Part shown: positions 7,315 through 16,159 of the stretch, one piece after another | How the letters are laid out: each line of letters opens with the position of its first letter | How positions within the stretch are numbered: the first letter of the stretch is position 1 | Assembly (NCBI GenBank): GCA_022573095.1 | Contig: JACZUR010000001.1 | Location: forward strand, 1-26,785 | Direction of reading: 5' to 3' | Source: Gemmatimonadota bacterium | GTDB taxonomy: Bacteria > Gemmatimonadota > Gemmatimonadetes > Gemmatimonadales > GWC2-71-9 | DNA length: 26,785 nt | Notes under the pieces: generated by a model | The model's database searches: none | Seen by the model: the letters and a program-made list of their open reading frames with translations, nothing else | What the model was told of the DNA's origin: nothing | Made by a program: the position numbers and the translations under genes

Positions 7315-9116
7315 TGCAGATCCGCTATGCGCCGCTCAATCCTCAATGTGTCATTCAGCCCCGGATGTAGCTGCGCCGCACGCTCCATCGAGCGTAAGGC
7401 CTCTGGACAGTATCCAGCGTGAGCGGCTGCATCGGCAGTGAGATACCAGTACTGCCAGACACCGGGGAAACGCCACGTCAATTGACGGCGCAGTGTCATC
7501 GCTTTCAGATGTGTACCGCGCATGGACGCGATCTCCGCCAACAGAACCACAATTCGATGGTCCCTTCCGTGGAGATCAACGGCGGCGTTCGCCACTAACT
7601 CGGCAGAGTCTGGTTCACTCGCCCGAATGAAATTGCTCACGGAGTTCACGGCGTCATCCAATCTCGTAGGATCGATGCGAAACGAAGCAGCGTAGAACTG
7701 GCCGGCTTCAAGCCACCGTTCATCCTCTTCGAAGTAACTGGCCAGGTCGCTCCAGGCGTTCGAGAACAGAGGGTACGTGCCGATCGCCTGCCGCATGAGC
7801 TGCTCACCCCTTTCGCGATCGCCGGCATCGTATGCCAGGGCGCCGGCTACCCATATGCCTCTAAAGGATCCGGGGGCATCTCTTACCAGTTGCGGGAAGA
7901 ACACCGACGCATTCTTCCATACGGGGATGCGGTGGAGAGATCGGGCGAGACCAGCCCCAACAACTAATGCCACGACTGCCACCGATGCCCGCAGTCTCCT
8001 TGCCGAGGCCTGGGTCACTAGCCATCCGACCACTATCACAAATCCCACCGATGGCAGGTACATAGAGCGCTCCGCAAGCAGCACACCGCTTGGCACCAAG
8101 ACGTTCGATATGACCAGCAATGATCCTCCCATCCAGAGCAACCCGAACGTGACCTCGGGAAACCTCCTCGATGCCCGCACTCCGCCAATGAACGCGAGCA
8201 ACAGAATTACCACACCAAGGAGCAACTTTAGGGATAGTTCTGGCTCGCCGGAGAGGAAGTTGGGGGAGTAGTCCGCCGAAAGGTGTAGCGGAAACAGCAA
8301 CAGTCTGGCCCATTCAAATACTACCGGCGTCATCACTGTTACTCTGTCAACGAATCCAAGAGTGAAAACACCAGGCCCCGGATGGTCGCCTGCAAAGTCA
8401 CCTAGAATGAGCGACCTGAGTAACATCCACTCGGCGGCAACAACGAATGTGGCGATCAGCAGCGTTGCGTGACTTCGAACGCGCGAGGTTACGGCAACAC
8501 CAGATCGCCGCGCCTCCACCCAATCGACAACCAGCAGCAGTGCTGGTGCGCCGAGAGCTGACTCTTTTGAACCAAAGGCCAGCAGCAGGCACGCCAGCAC
8601 TCCGAACGACGTTAGCCATCGAATCAGGTTGGTAGTAGCGCGTACAGCAAGGCTTCCATCGATGCGGTAGAGAAGCGCGGCCGACACTACGAACAGGGTG
8701 GCCATTACGTCGGCCCTTCCGACCACATAGGAAACAGCTTCAACGTGCACGGGGTGGACGGCAAAGACCAGTGCCGCGGCGACCGCGCCGACTCTGGGCA
8801 ACACAGTACCACAAAGAACTAACACCAGGACTGAAGTCACCGCGTGCAAAAATACGTTGACTAGGTGAAAGTACCTGGGATCACCGTTGCTGACGGACCA
8901 GTCAAGCGCAAACGAGAGCTGCGTTACGGGCCTATATAGCGCGTCTGGCCACCAAGAGTCGGTCACAATAGACGCGAAGTTGCGCACCGAGTGAAGCTGC
9001 GTATTCCCCACGATGATGTGAACGTCGTCGTACACGAATTCGTGGCCGGCGCTGGTTGCGAACACCCCGACGGCCACTAACGCCACGATTACCCCGATAC
9101 CGACCGCAGGTCTCAC
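7305..9116 (-). CDS. TMTC-like GT-C membrane glycosyltransferase with C-terminal TPR repeats
   Basis: A 603-residue paralogue of the protein encoded at 3992-5821, with the same architecture. After one membrane helix comes the Asp pair YDD (D30/D31), then LYRPVTQLSFALDW at 60-73, AVHPVHVEAVSYVVGRADV at 119-137, SKESALG at 183-189 and LSADYSP at 279-285. A helical TPR-like tail spans about 400-603 (for example AYDAGDRERGEQLMRQAIG). In animal TMTCs the TPR part sits in the ER lumen and presents the acceptor; here it would be periplasmic. The start is a GTG at 9116, 41 bp after the preceding gene. It overlaps the next gene by 10 bp. Two divergent TMTC-like genes flanking one PMT-like gene suggest distinct acceptors or successive sugars. 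Confidence 0.85.
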   Translation of the reverse strand: MRPAVGIGVIVALVAVGVFATSAGHEFVYDDVHIIVGNTQLHSVRNFASIVTDSWWPDALYRPVTQLSFALDWSVSNGDPRYFHLVNVFLHAVTSVLVLVLCGTVLPRVGAVAAALVFAVHPVHVEAVSYVVGRADVMATLFVVSAALLYRIDGSLAVRATTNLIRWLTSFGVLACLLLAFGSKESALGAPALLLVVDWVEARRSGVAVTSRVRSHATLLIATFVVAAEWMLLRSLILGDFAGDHPGPGVFTLGFVDRVTVMTPVVFEWARLLLFPLHLSADYSPNFLSGEPELSLKLLLGVVILLLAFIGGVRASRRFPEVTFGLLWMGGSLLVISNVLVPSGVLLAERSMYLPSVGFVIVVGWLVTQASARRLRASVAVVALVVGAGLARSLHRIPVWKNASVFFPQLVRDAPGSFRGIWVAGALAYDAGDRERGEQLMRQAIGTYPLFSNAWSDLASYFEEDERWLEAGQFYAASFRIDPTRLDDAVNSVSNFIRASEPDSAELVANAAVDLHGRDHRIVVLLAEIASMRGTHLKAMTLRRQLTWRFPGVWQYWYLTADAAAHAGYCPEALRSMERAAQLHPGLNDTLRIERRIADLQCE

Positions 9117-9157
9117 TGACTCATCCGCACATTGTCATATCGGCTCGACAGGTTCGT

Positions 9158-11146
9158 CTAATCGCGACTTCCCTCCCGTACCAGTTGCATGACCGGCATT
9201 GCGTTCGGATCGCTGGGAGGAGTGACAAGCCGCCAGACGGGCCACCCGGAGTAACGCTCCAACAACTCGACGTTCTGCTCAAACCGGTCACGTGCCCAGA
9301 CGATGCCTTCGGCGAGGTTGATCTCATTGCGCCAGCCGAGAGTTGGGTAAACTGTGAACCCCTCGAAGTCTCTGCGTAGTTCCAGCGCGCATTCCTCCGA
9401 GAGCGGCTGGTCAGGCCACAGCTTGAGCGTCGGATCAGGTGCACCCGGCACCTGGGGAGCGGCGACCGGGTTCTCCCGGACGAGCACCTCGAGCGCCACC
9501 GTGATCTCTTGCCGTGACTGCGTCGATCGGATCTCGTTTTCGGCGAACTCATGCAACTGGCACGCATCCAATGTCCTATACGCGTTCTCAATGAGGCTGT
9601 ACGGAGCCCCCAAGCTCCACAGCTTGCTTATCGTTCTGCTGCCCCAACTGACCGGAACCAGCACCAGAGCCTGAGAGACTGCCTGTTGCTCGAGTGTCTT
9701 TTCGGGGTGGAGCTTCAGGCGCGGTAAGGAGTCACGGTAGAACGCGAACCTAACCGGGAAAACCCCCACTGCACCCCAGACCAACACGACTGCAGCCAAT
9801 GCCGCTGCCGCGACATCCCAGCGGAGAAGGTGCGAGGATTTCAAGCGAGCGCGCACCCAGAGCCAGCGCCACGCTAATGCAGTACCGATCACGCCCCACG
9901 GAGCCATCGCATAGTAGAACCTGGGACCCGGGTGGAAACCCGAGTGCCAGTAGAAAAAGTACAGGAGCGGGGTTGTGACAACGCCCAGGCCGACTATCAG
10001 ATCACTGCGGCGTCCGTGACGCGAGGCGAAGGCCCACAAACCGAGCGGCAGCAGGGCGGGAATGGGCCATTCATAAAAATAGATGTGCAGCCGCCGAACT
10101 GCGGCAGACAAGTTCCCCAGCGCGATAAGAGGCGTAAACGGGTGCCCATAGGGATCTGTGTGAAATCCGATACCGTGCGCGGATCCCCACATAGTCGTGT
10201 ATCCCAGAGCGAGTGGATGCCCTAGTGTGACAGAGTTAAGGACTCCAAACGCCACTATGAGGGGCAGCCCCCCAATCACCATGAAACCAAGTTTTCTCCA
10301 GTGCCGGTGCATGGCCACCCACGCCATCACCGGGACGGCCGCCCCAATTGCGTCCAGAGGACGGGTCACTGCGACAACAGAGAGAGCGAAGCCCGCCAAA
10401 AGGAAGTGACGCCGACGTGGGAGCTTGGGAGCGAACAGCGCCGCCCAGGCCAGAAGGGAGAAAGCCACAGCACTCACGTGGTTCATATAGGTCGCGGACA
10501 TGAACACCACCCAAGCCGCCGAGGCCCATAGCAGCGCGGCCACCGTCGCCGTCTTGATACCGTAGAGACCGCGCGCTACAAAGTAAATGAGTATCGTGCT
10601 CAGACCGCCGAGCAAAGGATTGACCAACCATTCAAGGTCGAGCAGATATCCGACCGCCAGTAGCAGGCTCTGCCCGGGCGGGTACTGGGAGATCCAACCG
10701 GCGTCGGAGAGGAAGGTGTGGGTGAGCAGGAAGAACTCCGCCGGCTCTGGCGCCGGAGCCGCGATTCTACCCGCAGCGAAGATCTTGGCGTGGAACAGTT
10801 GTGCCATTTCATCTACGAGCTGCGGGCTGCGGGCGAACACCGCACTCGCGACCACGGCGGCGGCGATGGTCAAGGCAACCGCAAGGAAGAGTACCACCTT
10901 CACACCGTAGAATCCCGGCCAGTTCGGAGCGCGGAACCTGATGCTCAACCGACCACACAGCAGCGCGACAATGAGTACCACCGCTACACCAATTGCCGAG
11001 CTCGATGTATAGTCCCGCCAAGCCGGGCCCGTATCACGCGCCCCAACCCACTGTGCGATCGGTAAAAGGGGAACAAACAGGAGCAGTGTTCCCAAGGCAT
11101 ACCACACCCAGCGAGTTAAGCTCTTTCCCGCGCCTTTAATTCGCAT
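9158..11146 (-). CDS. Polytopic GT-C (ArnT/PMT-like) glycosyltransferase, copy 2
   Basis: A 662-residue membrane protein with about 11-13 hydrophobic helices. The first large loop carries SPQLVDEMAQLFHAKIFAAG with the acidic pair D112/E113 expected of GT-C enzymes, followed by QYPPGQS (154-160), which resembles the YPxxP/PPGxP segment of ArnT-like transferases. A soluble domain of about 170 residues ends the protein. It is clearly paralogous to the protein of 11374-13362: identical length and shared blocks such as VDEMA-LF-AK, RRLHIYFYEWPIPALLPLGLWA, YFFYWHSGF and LVPVSWGSRTI-KLW. The ATG at 11146 lacks an obvious Shine-Dalgarno and lies 227 bp after the copy-1 gene. It probably uses a polyprenyl-linked sugar; substrate unknown. 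Confidence 0.8.
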   Translation of the reverse strand: MRIKGAGKSLTRWVWYALGTLLLFVPLLPIAQWVGARDTGPAWRDYTSSSAIGVAVVLIVALLCGRLSIRFRAPNWPGFYGVKVVLFLAVALTIAAAVVASAVFARSPQLVDEMAQLFHAKIFAAGRIAAPAPEPAEFFLLTHTFLSDAGWISQYPPGQSLLLAVGYLLDLEWLVNPLLGGLSTILIYFVARGLYGIKTATVAALLWASAAWVVFMSATYMNHVSAVAFSLLAWAALFAPKLPRRRHFLLAGFALSVVAVTRPLDAIGAAVPVMAWVAMHRHWRKLGFMVIGGLPLIVAFGVLNSVTLGHPLALGYTTMWGSAHGIGFHTDPYGHPFTPLIALGNLSAAVRRLHIYFYEWPIPALLPLGLWAFASRHGRRSDLIVGLGVVTTPLLYFFYWHSGFHPGPRFYYAMAPWGVIGTALAWRWLWVRARLKSSHLLRWDVAAAALAAVVLVWGAVGVFPVRFAFYRDSLPRLKLHPEKTLEQQAVSQALVLVPVSWGSRTISKLWSLGAPYSLIENAYRTLDACQLHEFAENEIRSTQSRQEITVALEVLVRENPVAAPQVPGAPDPTLKLWPDQPLSEECALELRRDFEGFTVYPTLGWRNEINLAEGIVWARDRFEQNVELLERYSGWPVWRLVTPPSDPNAMPVMQLVREGSRD

Positions 11147-11177
11147 GTGAAAGCAACTAAAGAATCACAAGGGCCGC

Positions 11178-11381
11178 CTACACGTAGCCGTACTTGCGTT
11201 GCCATAGAGGGTCAGCGCATTCACAATCGCGCGCTGTACTCTCGGGGCTTTGGCCTTTCCACTCGATGTCCAGCTCGTCGAGGACGACGCGCTCGTCAAT
11301 GCGGTGACCGCCACAACTCGATAGCACAACCTTACGAATTCGCCAAATCAGAATCGGTACACTACGTGATCGCTCAACCAC
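11178..11381 (-). CDS. Possible small Cys-containing protein (67 aa), unrecognised
   Basis: A GTG at 11381 overlaps the stop of the upstream glycosyltransferase gene and opens a 67-codon frame that fills most of the 227-bp gap between the two 662-residue paralogues. The last 40 codons prefer G or C in third position, like the neighbouring genes; the first part does not. The product is soluble, with three Cys (one in SSCGGH, two in DCECADP) and one His that could bind a metal. I do not recognise a family. It could equally be leftover 3' sequence from the duplication of the flanking genes, or non-coding. Confidence 0.3.
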   Translation of the reverse strand: MVERSRSVPILIWRIRKVVLSSCGGHRIDERVVLDELDIEWKGQSPESTARDCECADPLWQRKYGYV

Positions 11382-13362
11382 CCGCGCTTCCGGCTTCCAT
11401 TAGCTGCAGCACCGGAAGCGCGTTAGGTGCGTCCGTTGGGGGCGCGTAGCGCCAAATCGCCCAGCCGGGATATTTCTGCAACAACTCGTCGTTCTCTTCG
11501 AATCGGTCCCGTGCGAAAACAATTCCGTCGTTCAGTTCAACGTCGTTGCGCCATGCTAGATTGGGATAAAGCGTGAAACCTTCGAAATCTCTCTGTAACT
11601 GCACCTCACACGACGGTGAAAAGAACTGGCCTTCATGTATCTTGAGCGTTGGATCCGGAAAACCCGGCACTGCGACGGCCGCTACCGGATACTCGCCCAT
11701 TAGCGCCTCCAAATCCCTGCTGATCTCCGTCGGGGACTGCAAAAGGCGCGCGTCATCTTCTGCAAACTCATGCAGCGTGCATGCGTCCAGCCAGCGGTAC
11801 GCTCGTTCCACCAAACCCGGGATCACGCCCAAGCCCCACAGCTTCGCTATCGTCCGGCTGCCCCAGCTGACCGGAACGAGTACCACTGCCTGCGTAACTC
11901 CCAGTCCTCTCAATTCTTGTTCTGGATGGAGTTTCAGGCTGGGCAAAGCATCGCGGTATATCGCATACCGTATCGGGAACACAACCACCGCACCCCAAAT
12001 CAACACCGTAATGGCGCCCGCAGCGCTGGCCACGTCCCACCGGACCAGCCTGTGCGACGCCGCACGAGCGCGTTCCCATAACCACAGCCACGCCAGCGCC
12101 GTGCCGATAACCACCCACGGCACGAGCGCATAATAGAATCTGGGTCCTAGGAAAAAACCTGAATGCCAGTAGAAAAAATAAAGGAACGGGGTGATAAGAA
12201 TACCCGAACCCACGACTAGGTCGCTGACGCTTTTCCGCCGCGGAACGAGAGCCCACAGCCCGAGCGGAAGCAGCGCGGGGATCGGCCACTCAAACAGATA
12301 AATATGCAACCGCCGTACGGCCGTAGACAGGTTCGCGAGAGCTACCAGAGGAGTAAACGGCTCCCCGTACGGATCAGTGTAAAATCCTAGAGCATGCGAC
12401 GCGCCAAAGAGTCGAGTATAGCCCAGGGTGAACAGAGTGCCGTATGCGGCCTGGTTCACCGCCGCCCATGCTAGCATTACCGGCATGCCAGCAACTGCCA
12501 TCCAGGGCAGCTTCTTCCACAACTGAGGGCGGGCGGCTACCCACACGAGGATGGGAACGGCAGCAGCGACTGCATCTAGAGGCCGCGAGGCCGCTGCGAG
12601 TGAAAGCGCGAACCCGGCTAAGATGAAATGTCTGAGCCGAGGCGTCTGTGGAGCGAATAACGCGGCCCATGCGCCAAGGGAAAAGAAAGCACTGCTTACG
12701 TGACTCACGTACGTACCTGACATTATGACTACCCAACCTGCCGTCGCCCAAAGCAACGCGCTTACGGTCGCGGTCCTAACTCCGTAAAGGCCGCGCGCCG
12801 TCAGGTAGACGAGTACAGTACTGAGACCGCCGAGTACGGGGTTTACAAGCCACTCCGATCTCAGCAAGAACCCGACGGCCAGCAGGGCGCTTTGTACGGG
12901 AGGATAGTGCGAGACCCATCCCTGTTCGTTCACGAAAGTCCATGTGATCAAGAAAAACCCTGCCGGATCCGGAGGCGGGGCGACAACTCTGCCCGACGAG
13001 AATGTCTTGGCCGTGAACAGTAGCGCCATCTCGTCAACGAGCTGAGGATTCCGGGCGAAAGCCTCATTCATCACGAACACCGACGCCAGCGTTAGACCTA
13101 TTCCCAGCGCGACGGCAACCTTCCAGCCGTAAACACCGCGCCACGCGGGCGCTTTCAAAGGTGTGCTCACACGCCCAGCAAGAACCGCAATAGTTATCAC
13201 CACCGTGATACCTAGTGCCCATCCCGACAGATATCCGGCCCAGTCCGGACCGGGGTCCCCGGCTCCAATCCAAGCGGCGACGGGGAACGCCGGGACGGCC
13301 AGGATCACAGCCCCGACAGCGTACCACACCCAGTTATTGATCGTTTTTAGCAATTGTCTCAT
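11374..13362 (-). CDS. Polytopic GT-C (ArnT/PMT-like) glycosyltransferase, copy 1
   Basis: A 662-residue multi-pass membrane protein, paralogous to the protein of 9158-11146. Hydrophobic helices begin at about 13-35. The first large loop contains NPQLVDEMALLFTAKTFSSG (acidic pair D110/E111) followed by SHYPPVQSALLAVG, the region that in GT-C enzymes coordinates the lipid-phosphate sugar donor. Further helices run to about 490, and the C-terminal 170 residues are soluble, probably periplasmic. The ATG at 13362 lies inside the end of the GT2 gene (29-bp overlap), so expression is tied to it; a GT2 that makes a polyprenyl-phosphate sugar beside a GT-C that consumes it is a common pairing. The sugar and acceptor are not deducible. 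Confidence 0.82.
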   Translation of the reverse strand: MRQLLKTINNWVWYAVGAVILAVPAFPVAAWIGAGDPGPDWAGYLSGWALGITVVITIAVLAGRVSTPLKAPAWRGVYGWKVAVALGIGLTLASVFVMNEAFARNPQLVDEMALLFTAKTFSSGRVVAPPPDPAGFFLITWTFVNEQGWVSHYPPVQSALLAVGFLLRSEWLVNPVLGGLSTVLVYLTARGLYGVRTATVSALLWATAGWVVIMSGTYVSHVSSAFFSLGAWAALFAPQTPRLRHFILAGFALSLAAASRPLDAVAAAVPILVWVAARPQLWKKLPWMAVAGMPVMLAWAAVNQAAYGTLFTLGYTRLFGASHALGFYTDPYGEPFTPLVALANLSTAVRRLHIYLFEWPIPALLPLGLWALVPRRKSVSDLVVGSGILITPFLYFFYWHSGFFLGPRFYYALVPWVVIGTALAWLWLWERARAASHRLVRWDVASAAGAITVLIWGAVVVFPIRYAIYRDALPSLKLHPEQELRGLGVTQAVVLVPVSWGSRTIAKLWGLGVIPGLVERAYRWLDACTLHEFAEDDARLLQSPTEISRDLEALMGEYPVAAVAVPGFPDPTLKIHEGQFFSPSCEVQLQRDFEGFTLYPNLAWRNDVELNDGIVFARDRFEENDELLQKYPGWAIWRYAPPTDAPNALPVLQLMEAGSAGG

Positions 13363-14083
13363 TGCGACGGGAGAGGATGTTGAAGCGCACCAGATGCCAG
13401 AGAGCGGCTACACCATCTCGCCAGTCGATCTTCTTACCCTCGGCGTAAGTGCGTCCGCTGTAACTGATCGGAATTTCCCAGATGCGGGCCTCGGCCTGAG
13501 CGAGCCGGGCGGTTACTTCGATTTCAAAGCCGAACCTGTTCGACACGAGGTGCAGCGACTGCAGCACTTCCGCGCGGACCATCTTGTAGCAGGTTTCCAC
13601 GTCGGTGAGATTGAGATCCGTCAGCATGTTAGACAGCAGAGTGATGAACCTGTTTCCCAACGAGTGCCAGAAATACAGCACCCTTCGAGGACCACCGTGA
13701 AACCGTGATCCGTAGGTTGCGTCTGCATCGCCTCTGATGATAGGATCAAGAAGATGTGGGAACTCATGGGGATCGTACTCCAGGTCCGCATCCTGGACGA
13801 CTATGACGTCTCCGGTTGCGCTTTGGATTCCGCGGCGCAGAGCAGCCCCTTTCCCCAGATTGCGCTCCTGATGAAATACCTTATCCAGCAGCCCCTCTGC
13901 GAGTAATCCATCCAGCACCGAATCGGACCCGTCCGTAGATCCATCGTTGACCGCGATCACCTCCAGTTTAAGGGGAACCTCCCGCACCTTGTTAACAATC
14001 GCTCTAACCGTCGTTGCTTCGTTGTAGACCGGAATGATCACCGACAGAAGGAGATCACTGAATCCTTTGAGTTGATGCGTCAC
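13334..14083 (-). CDS. GT2 glycosyltransferase, dolichol/polyprenyl-phosphate mannose synthase-like
   Basis: A 249-residue GT-A fold enzyme of the DPM1/Ppm type. Motifs in order: SVIIPVYNEATTV (14-26), VNDGSTDGS with D47, LGKGAALRRGI (76-86), the metal-binding DAD at 98-100 in VVQDADLEYDP, then GSRFHGG and the acceptor-side stretch ETCYKMVRAEVL. It has no long C-terminal membrane helices, as in DPM1-like rather than GtrB-like enzymes. It should transfer a hexose (often mannose or glucose) from a nucleotide sugar to a polyprenyl phosphate at the cytoplasmic face of the membrane, making the donor for the GT-C enzymes encoded downstream. The GTG at 14083 overlaps the methyltransferase stop by GTGA. 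The sugar is not certain. Confidence 0.88.
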   Translation of the reverse strand: MTHQLKGFSDLLLSVIIPVYNEATTVRAIVNKVREVPLKLEVIAVNDGSTDGSDSVLDGLLAEGLLDKVFHQERNLGKGAALRRGIQSATGDVIVVQDADLEYDPHEFPHLLDPIIRGDADATYGSRFHGGPRRVLYFWHSLGNRFITLLSNMLTDLNLTDVETCYKMVRAEVLQSLHLVSNRFGFEIEVTARLAQAEARIWEIPISYSGRTYAEGKKIDWRDGVAALWHLVRFNILSRRNETIAKNDQ

Positions 14084-14775
14084 TGCTTTTCACCTACTGC
14101 AATTACGGACTGACCAACTCTCCATGGAATAAGTCGTTCCTGCCGAAACACCGGCACCAATGAGTCGTACAGCTTGAGTACCTTCACTGGAATCACTTTC
14201 TTTTTCAGAACTCTCCCCGTAAACCACCAGCCCAACATGCTACCCATGTTAAAGTATTCAAGATGAACGACTCGGAACCCGGTTTCAGCAAGAACCGTAC
14301 GGAGCGAACGTTTGGTGTATCGCCGAAAATGAGAAAGAGCAGCGTCCAGCGTTCCGAACAACCACTGAAAAGCGGGCACGAGGAGTACTAGTCGTCCGTC
14401 TTTTTCCAACAGCGATCGCATGGACGAAAGCGCGGCCCGGTCGTCCTCAATGTGCTCCAAGACGTTCACACAAAGTATCGACTGAAATCGGTCGCCAGTC
14501 AGCGTGGAGGGGACCTCGGGCAATATCATTTTCTCGAAGCGCACACCGCCTAGCTCGCCAAACTTGTCGCGGAGCAGTTCAAGGTATGCGTCATCAATAT
14601 CAGTCAGCACGACTCGTTCGCGTTCCACAAAGAACTGAGACAAGTTGCCTATACCAGAACCCACCTCCAGCACTGAATTCCCAAGCCAGGAATCAAACCT
14701 GCTGTACATCCAACGATTGAACGCGGGAGCGTCCGTCAGTCTTTCGAGCGTCGTGGCGCCAAGAGCGTCCTCCAC
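14080..14775 (-). CDS. Class I SAM-dependent methyltransferase
   Basis: From a GTG at 14775 the product has 231 residues. The frame is open to a TTG at 14841, but that would overlap pilR by 59 bp and conserved sequence begins near VEDALGATTLERL, so I prefer the GTG 7 nt after the pilR stop. The Rossmann fold is clear: VLEVGSGIGNLSQFF (motif I, EVGSGIG at 37-43), LTDIDDAY with acidic D59, CVNVLEHIEDD (104-108 for NVLEH) and GRLVLLVPAFQWLFG. It belongs with the UbiE/Methyltransf_11/12 type often found beside GT2 genes in glycan loci, and may methylate a sugar or a lipid-linked intermediate. Substrate is unknown. Its stop overlaps the GT2 start. Confidence 0.85.
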   Translation of the reverse strand: MEDALGATTLERLTDAPAFNRWMYSRFDSWLGNSVLEVGSGIGNLSQFFVERERVVLTDIDDAYLELLRDKFGELGGVRFEKMILPEVPSTLTGDRFQSILCVNVLEHIEDDRAALSSMRSLLEKDGRLVLLVPAFQWLFGTLDAALSHFRRYTKRSLRTVLAETGFRVVHLEYFNMGSMLGWWFTGRVLKKKVIPVKVLKLYDSLVPVFRQERLIPWRVGQSVIAVGEKQ

Positions 14776-14782
14776 CCGGATA

Positions 14783-16159
14783 TCAATCAGCGGAGTCGTC
14801 GCCAAAGCGCGACAGCTTACGATAGAGCGTTGACGGATCAATGCCGAGAACCTCGGCGGCCCGGGTCTTGTTACCGCTCTCGCGCTGAAGTACCCACATT
14901 ATGTACGCTTGCTCGACCGACTCTAGCGTTGGGTTATCTAACGGCCGATCGGACACAAACTGCTGCGACTTTCCGGCAGTGATGCGCTTCGGCAGCGCTG
15001 ATACAGCTAGTTCGTCCTCCTTAGCTAGCACGACGGCGTGTTCAAGAGCGTTTTCCAACTCCCGGACGTTGCCGGGCCAGTCGTAGCTGACAATCGCTTC
15101 AAGGGTTTCCTGCGCCAGCATTTTGGGACTCTCGTCTCGGCTCGCCGCAATCTTCTGCAGAGAAGCATCGACTAGCAGTGGGATATCCTCTGGGCGCTCG
15201 CTCAGCTTTGGCAGATGTATCGCAATGACATTGATTCGATAGAAGAGATCAGAGCGAAAACTGCCCCTTCTGATTTCTTCCTCTAGATCCCGGTTGGTAG
15301 CCGCGATGATACGCACGTCGACGGGGATCGGTTCGGTTCCTCCGACCGGCAGCACCTCCCGTTCCTGCAGTACGCGCAACAACTTCACTTGCGTCGCCGG
15401 TGTCGTCTCGCCGATTTCATCGAGGAAGAAGGTGCCACCGCGAGCGGCCGCAAACAGGCCCTGTTTGTCCCGCACGGCCCCGGTGAAAGAGCCCTTTAGG
15501 TGGCCAAACAATTCGGATTCCAGCAAGCTTTCTGGAAGGGCGCCGCAGTTGATCGAAAAGAAAGAGCCTTCGCTTCTTTGCGACAGCTCGTGGATGTACC
15601 GTGCAATAACTTCTTTCCCCGTACCGCTGGCACCTTGAAGTAGCACGGTGGATTCCGTGGGAGCCACCTGCCCTGCAAGTTTCATGACATCGAGAAACGG
15701 CTTCGACTTCCCGATGGGTTTGACGCTTACGGACCTTTCGCGCCGCCTTATTTCACTTTTGAGCTGTTTGTTCTCTGAGCGTAACCTGCGGTATTCGAGC
15801 GCGCGATTACAGATCGCGATCAGGTCGTCGTTTGAAAAAGGTTTCTGGATATAGTAGAAGGCACCCTGGTTAACCGCCTGGATTGCGCTCTGAAGCGTAG
15901 CCTGCGCCGTCATCAAGATCACGGGTGTTTCAGGATCTTGTTCGCGCGCTGACTCCAGAACGTCTAAACCGGTCACCTGAGGCATCCGGATATCGGTAAG
16001 CACGATATCCGGCGCTACCGTAGAGATCGCCGCGAGCCCGGCCTTGCCTCCCTGGGCGGTTTCAACCTGATATCCTGAATTCCTGAGAAGGATCTTGAGC
16101 GTATCTAGAATCCCGGCCTCGTCATCGATCACCAGGATCGTGGGGTTTAGCTGATTCAT
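14783..16159 (-). CDS. pilR: PilR, sigma-54-dependent response regulator
   Basis: A 458-residue NtrC-family activator. The receiver (about 7-122) has D13/D14, phosphoacceptor D56 and K106. A linker leads to the AAA+ sigma-54 activation domain, with Walker A GASGTGKE at 176-183, contact loop GSFTGA at 223-228, Walker B FFLDEIGE and arginine-finger region FRSDLFYRIN. The C-terminal Fis-type helix-turn-helix reads NKTRAAEVLGIDPSTLYRKL. The ATG overlaps the pilS stop by ATGA. Its place next to pilS and pilBTC, and a sigma-54 promoter before the pilin gene, support the PilR assignment: it would drive pilin transcription with RNA polymerase-sigma-54. The genes directly downstream are the methyltransferase and glycosyltransferases, so the regulator is probably cotranscribed with them. 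Confidence 0.92.
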   Translation of the reverse strand: MNQLNPTILVIDDEAGILDTLKILLRNSGYQVETAQGGKAGLAAISTVAPDIVLTDIRMPQVTGLDVLESAREQDPETPVILMTAQATLQSAIQAVNQGAFYYIQKPFSNDDLIAICNRALEYRRLRSENKQLKSEIRRRERSVSVKPIGKSKPFLDVMKLAGQVAPTESTVLLQGASGTGKEVIARYIHELSQRSEGSFFSINCGALPESLLESELFGHLKGSFTGAVRDKQGLFAAARGGTFFLDEIGETTPATQVKLLRVLQEREVLPVGGTEPIPVDVRIIAATNRDLEEEIRRGSFRSDLFYRINVIAIHLPKLSERPEDIPLLVDASLQKIAASRDESPKMLAQETLEAIVSYDWPGNVRELENALEHAVVLAKEDELAVSALPKRITAGKSQQFVSDRPLDNPTLESVEQAYIMWVLQRESGNKTRAAEVLGIDPSTLYRKLSRFGDDSAD

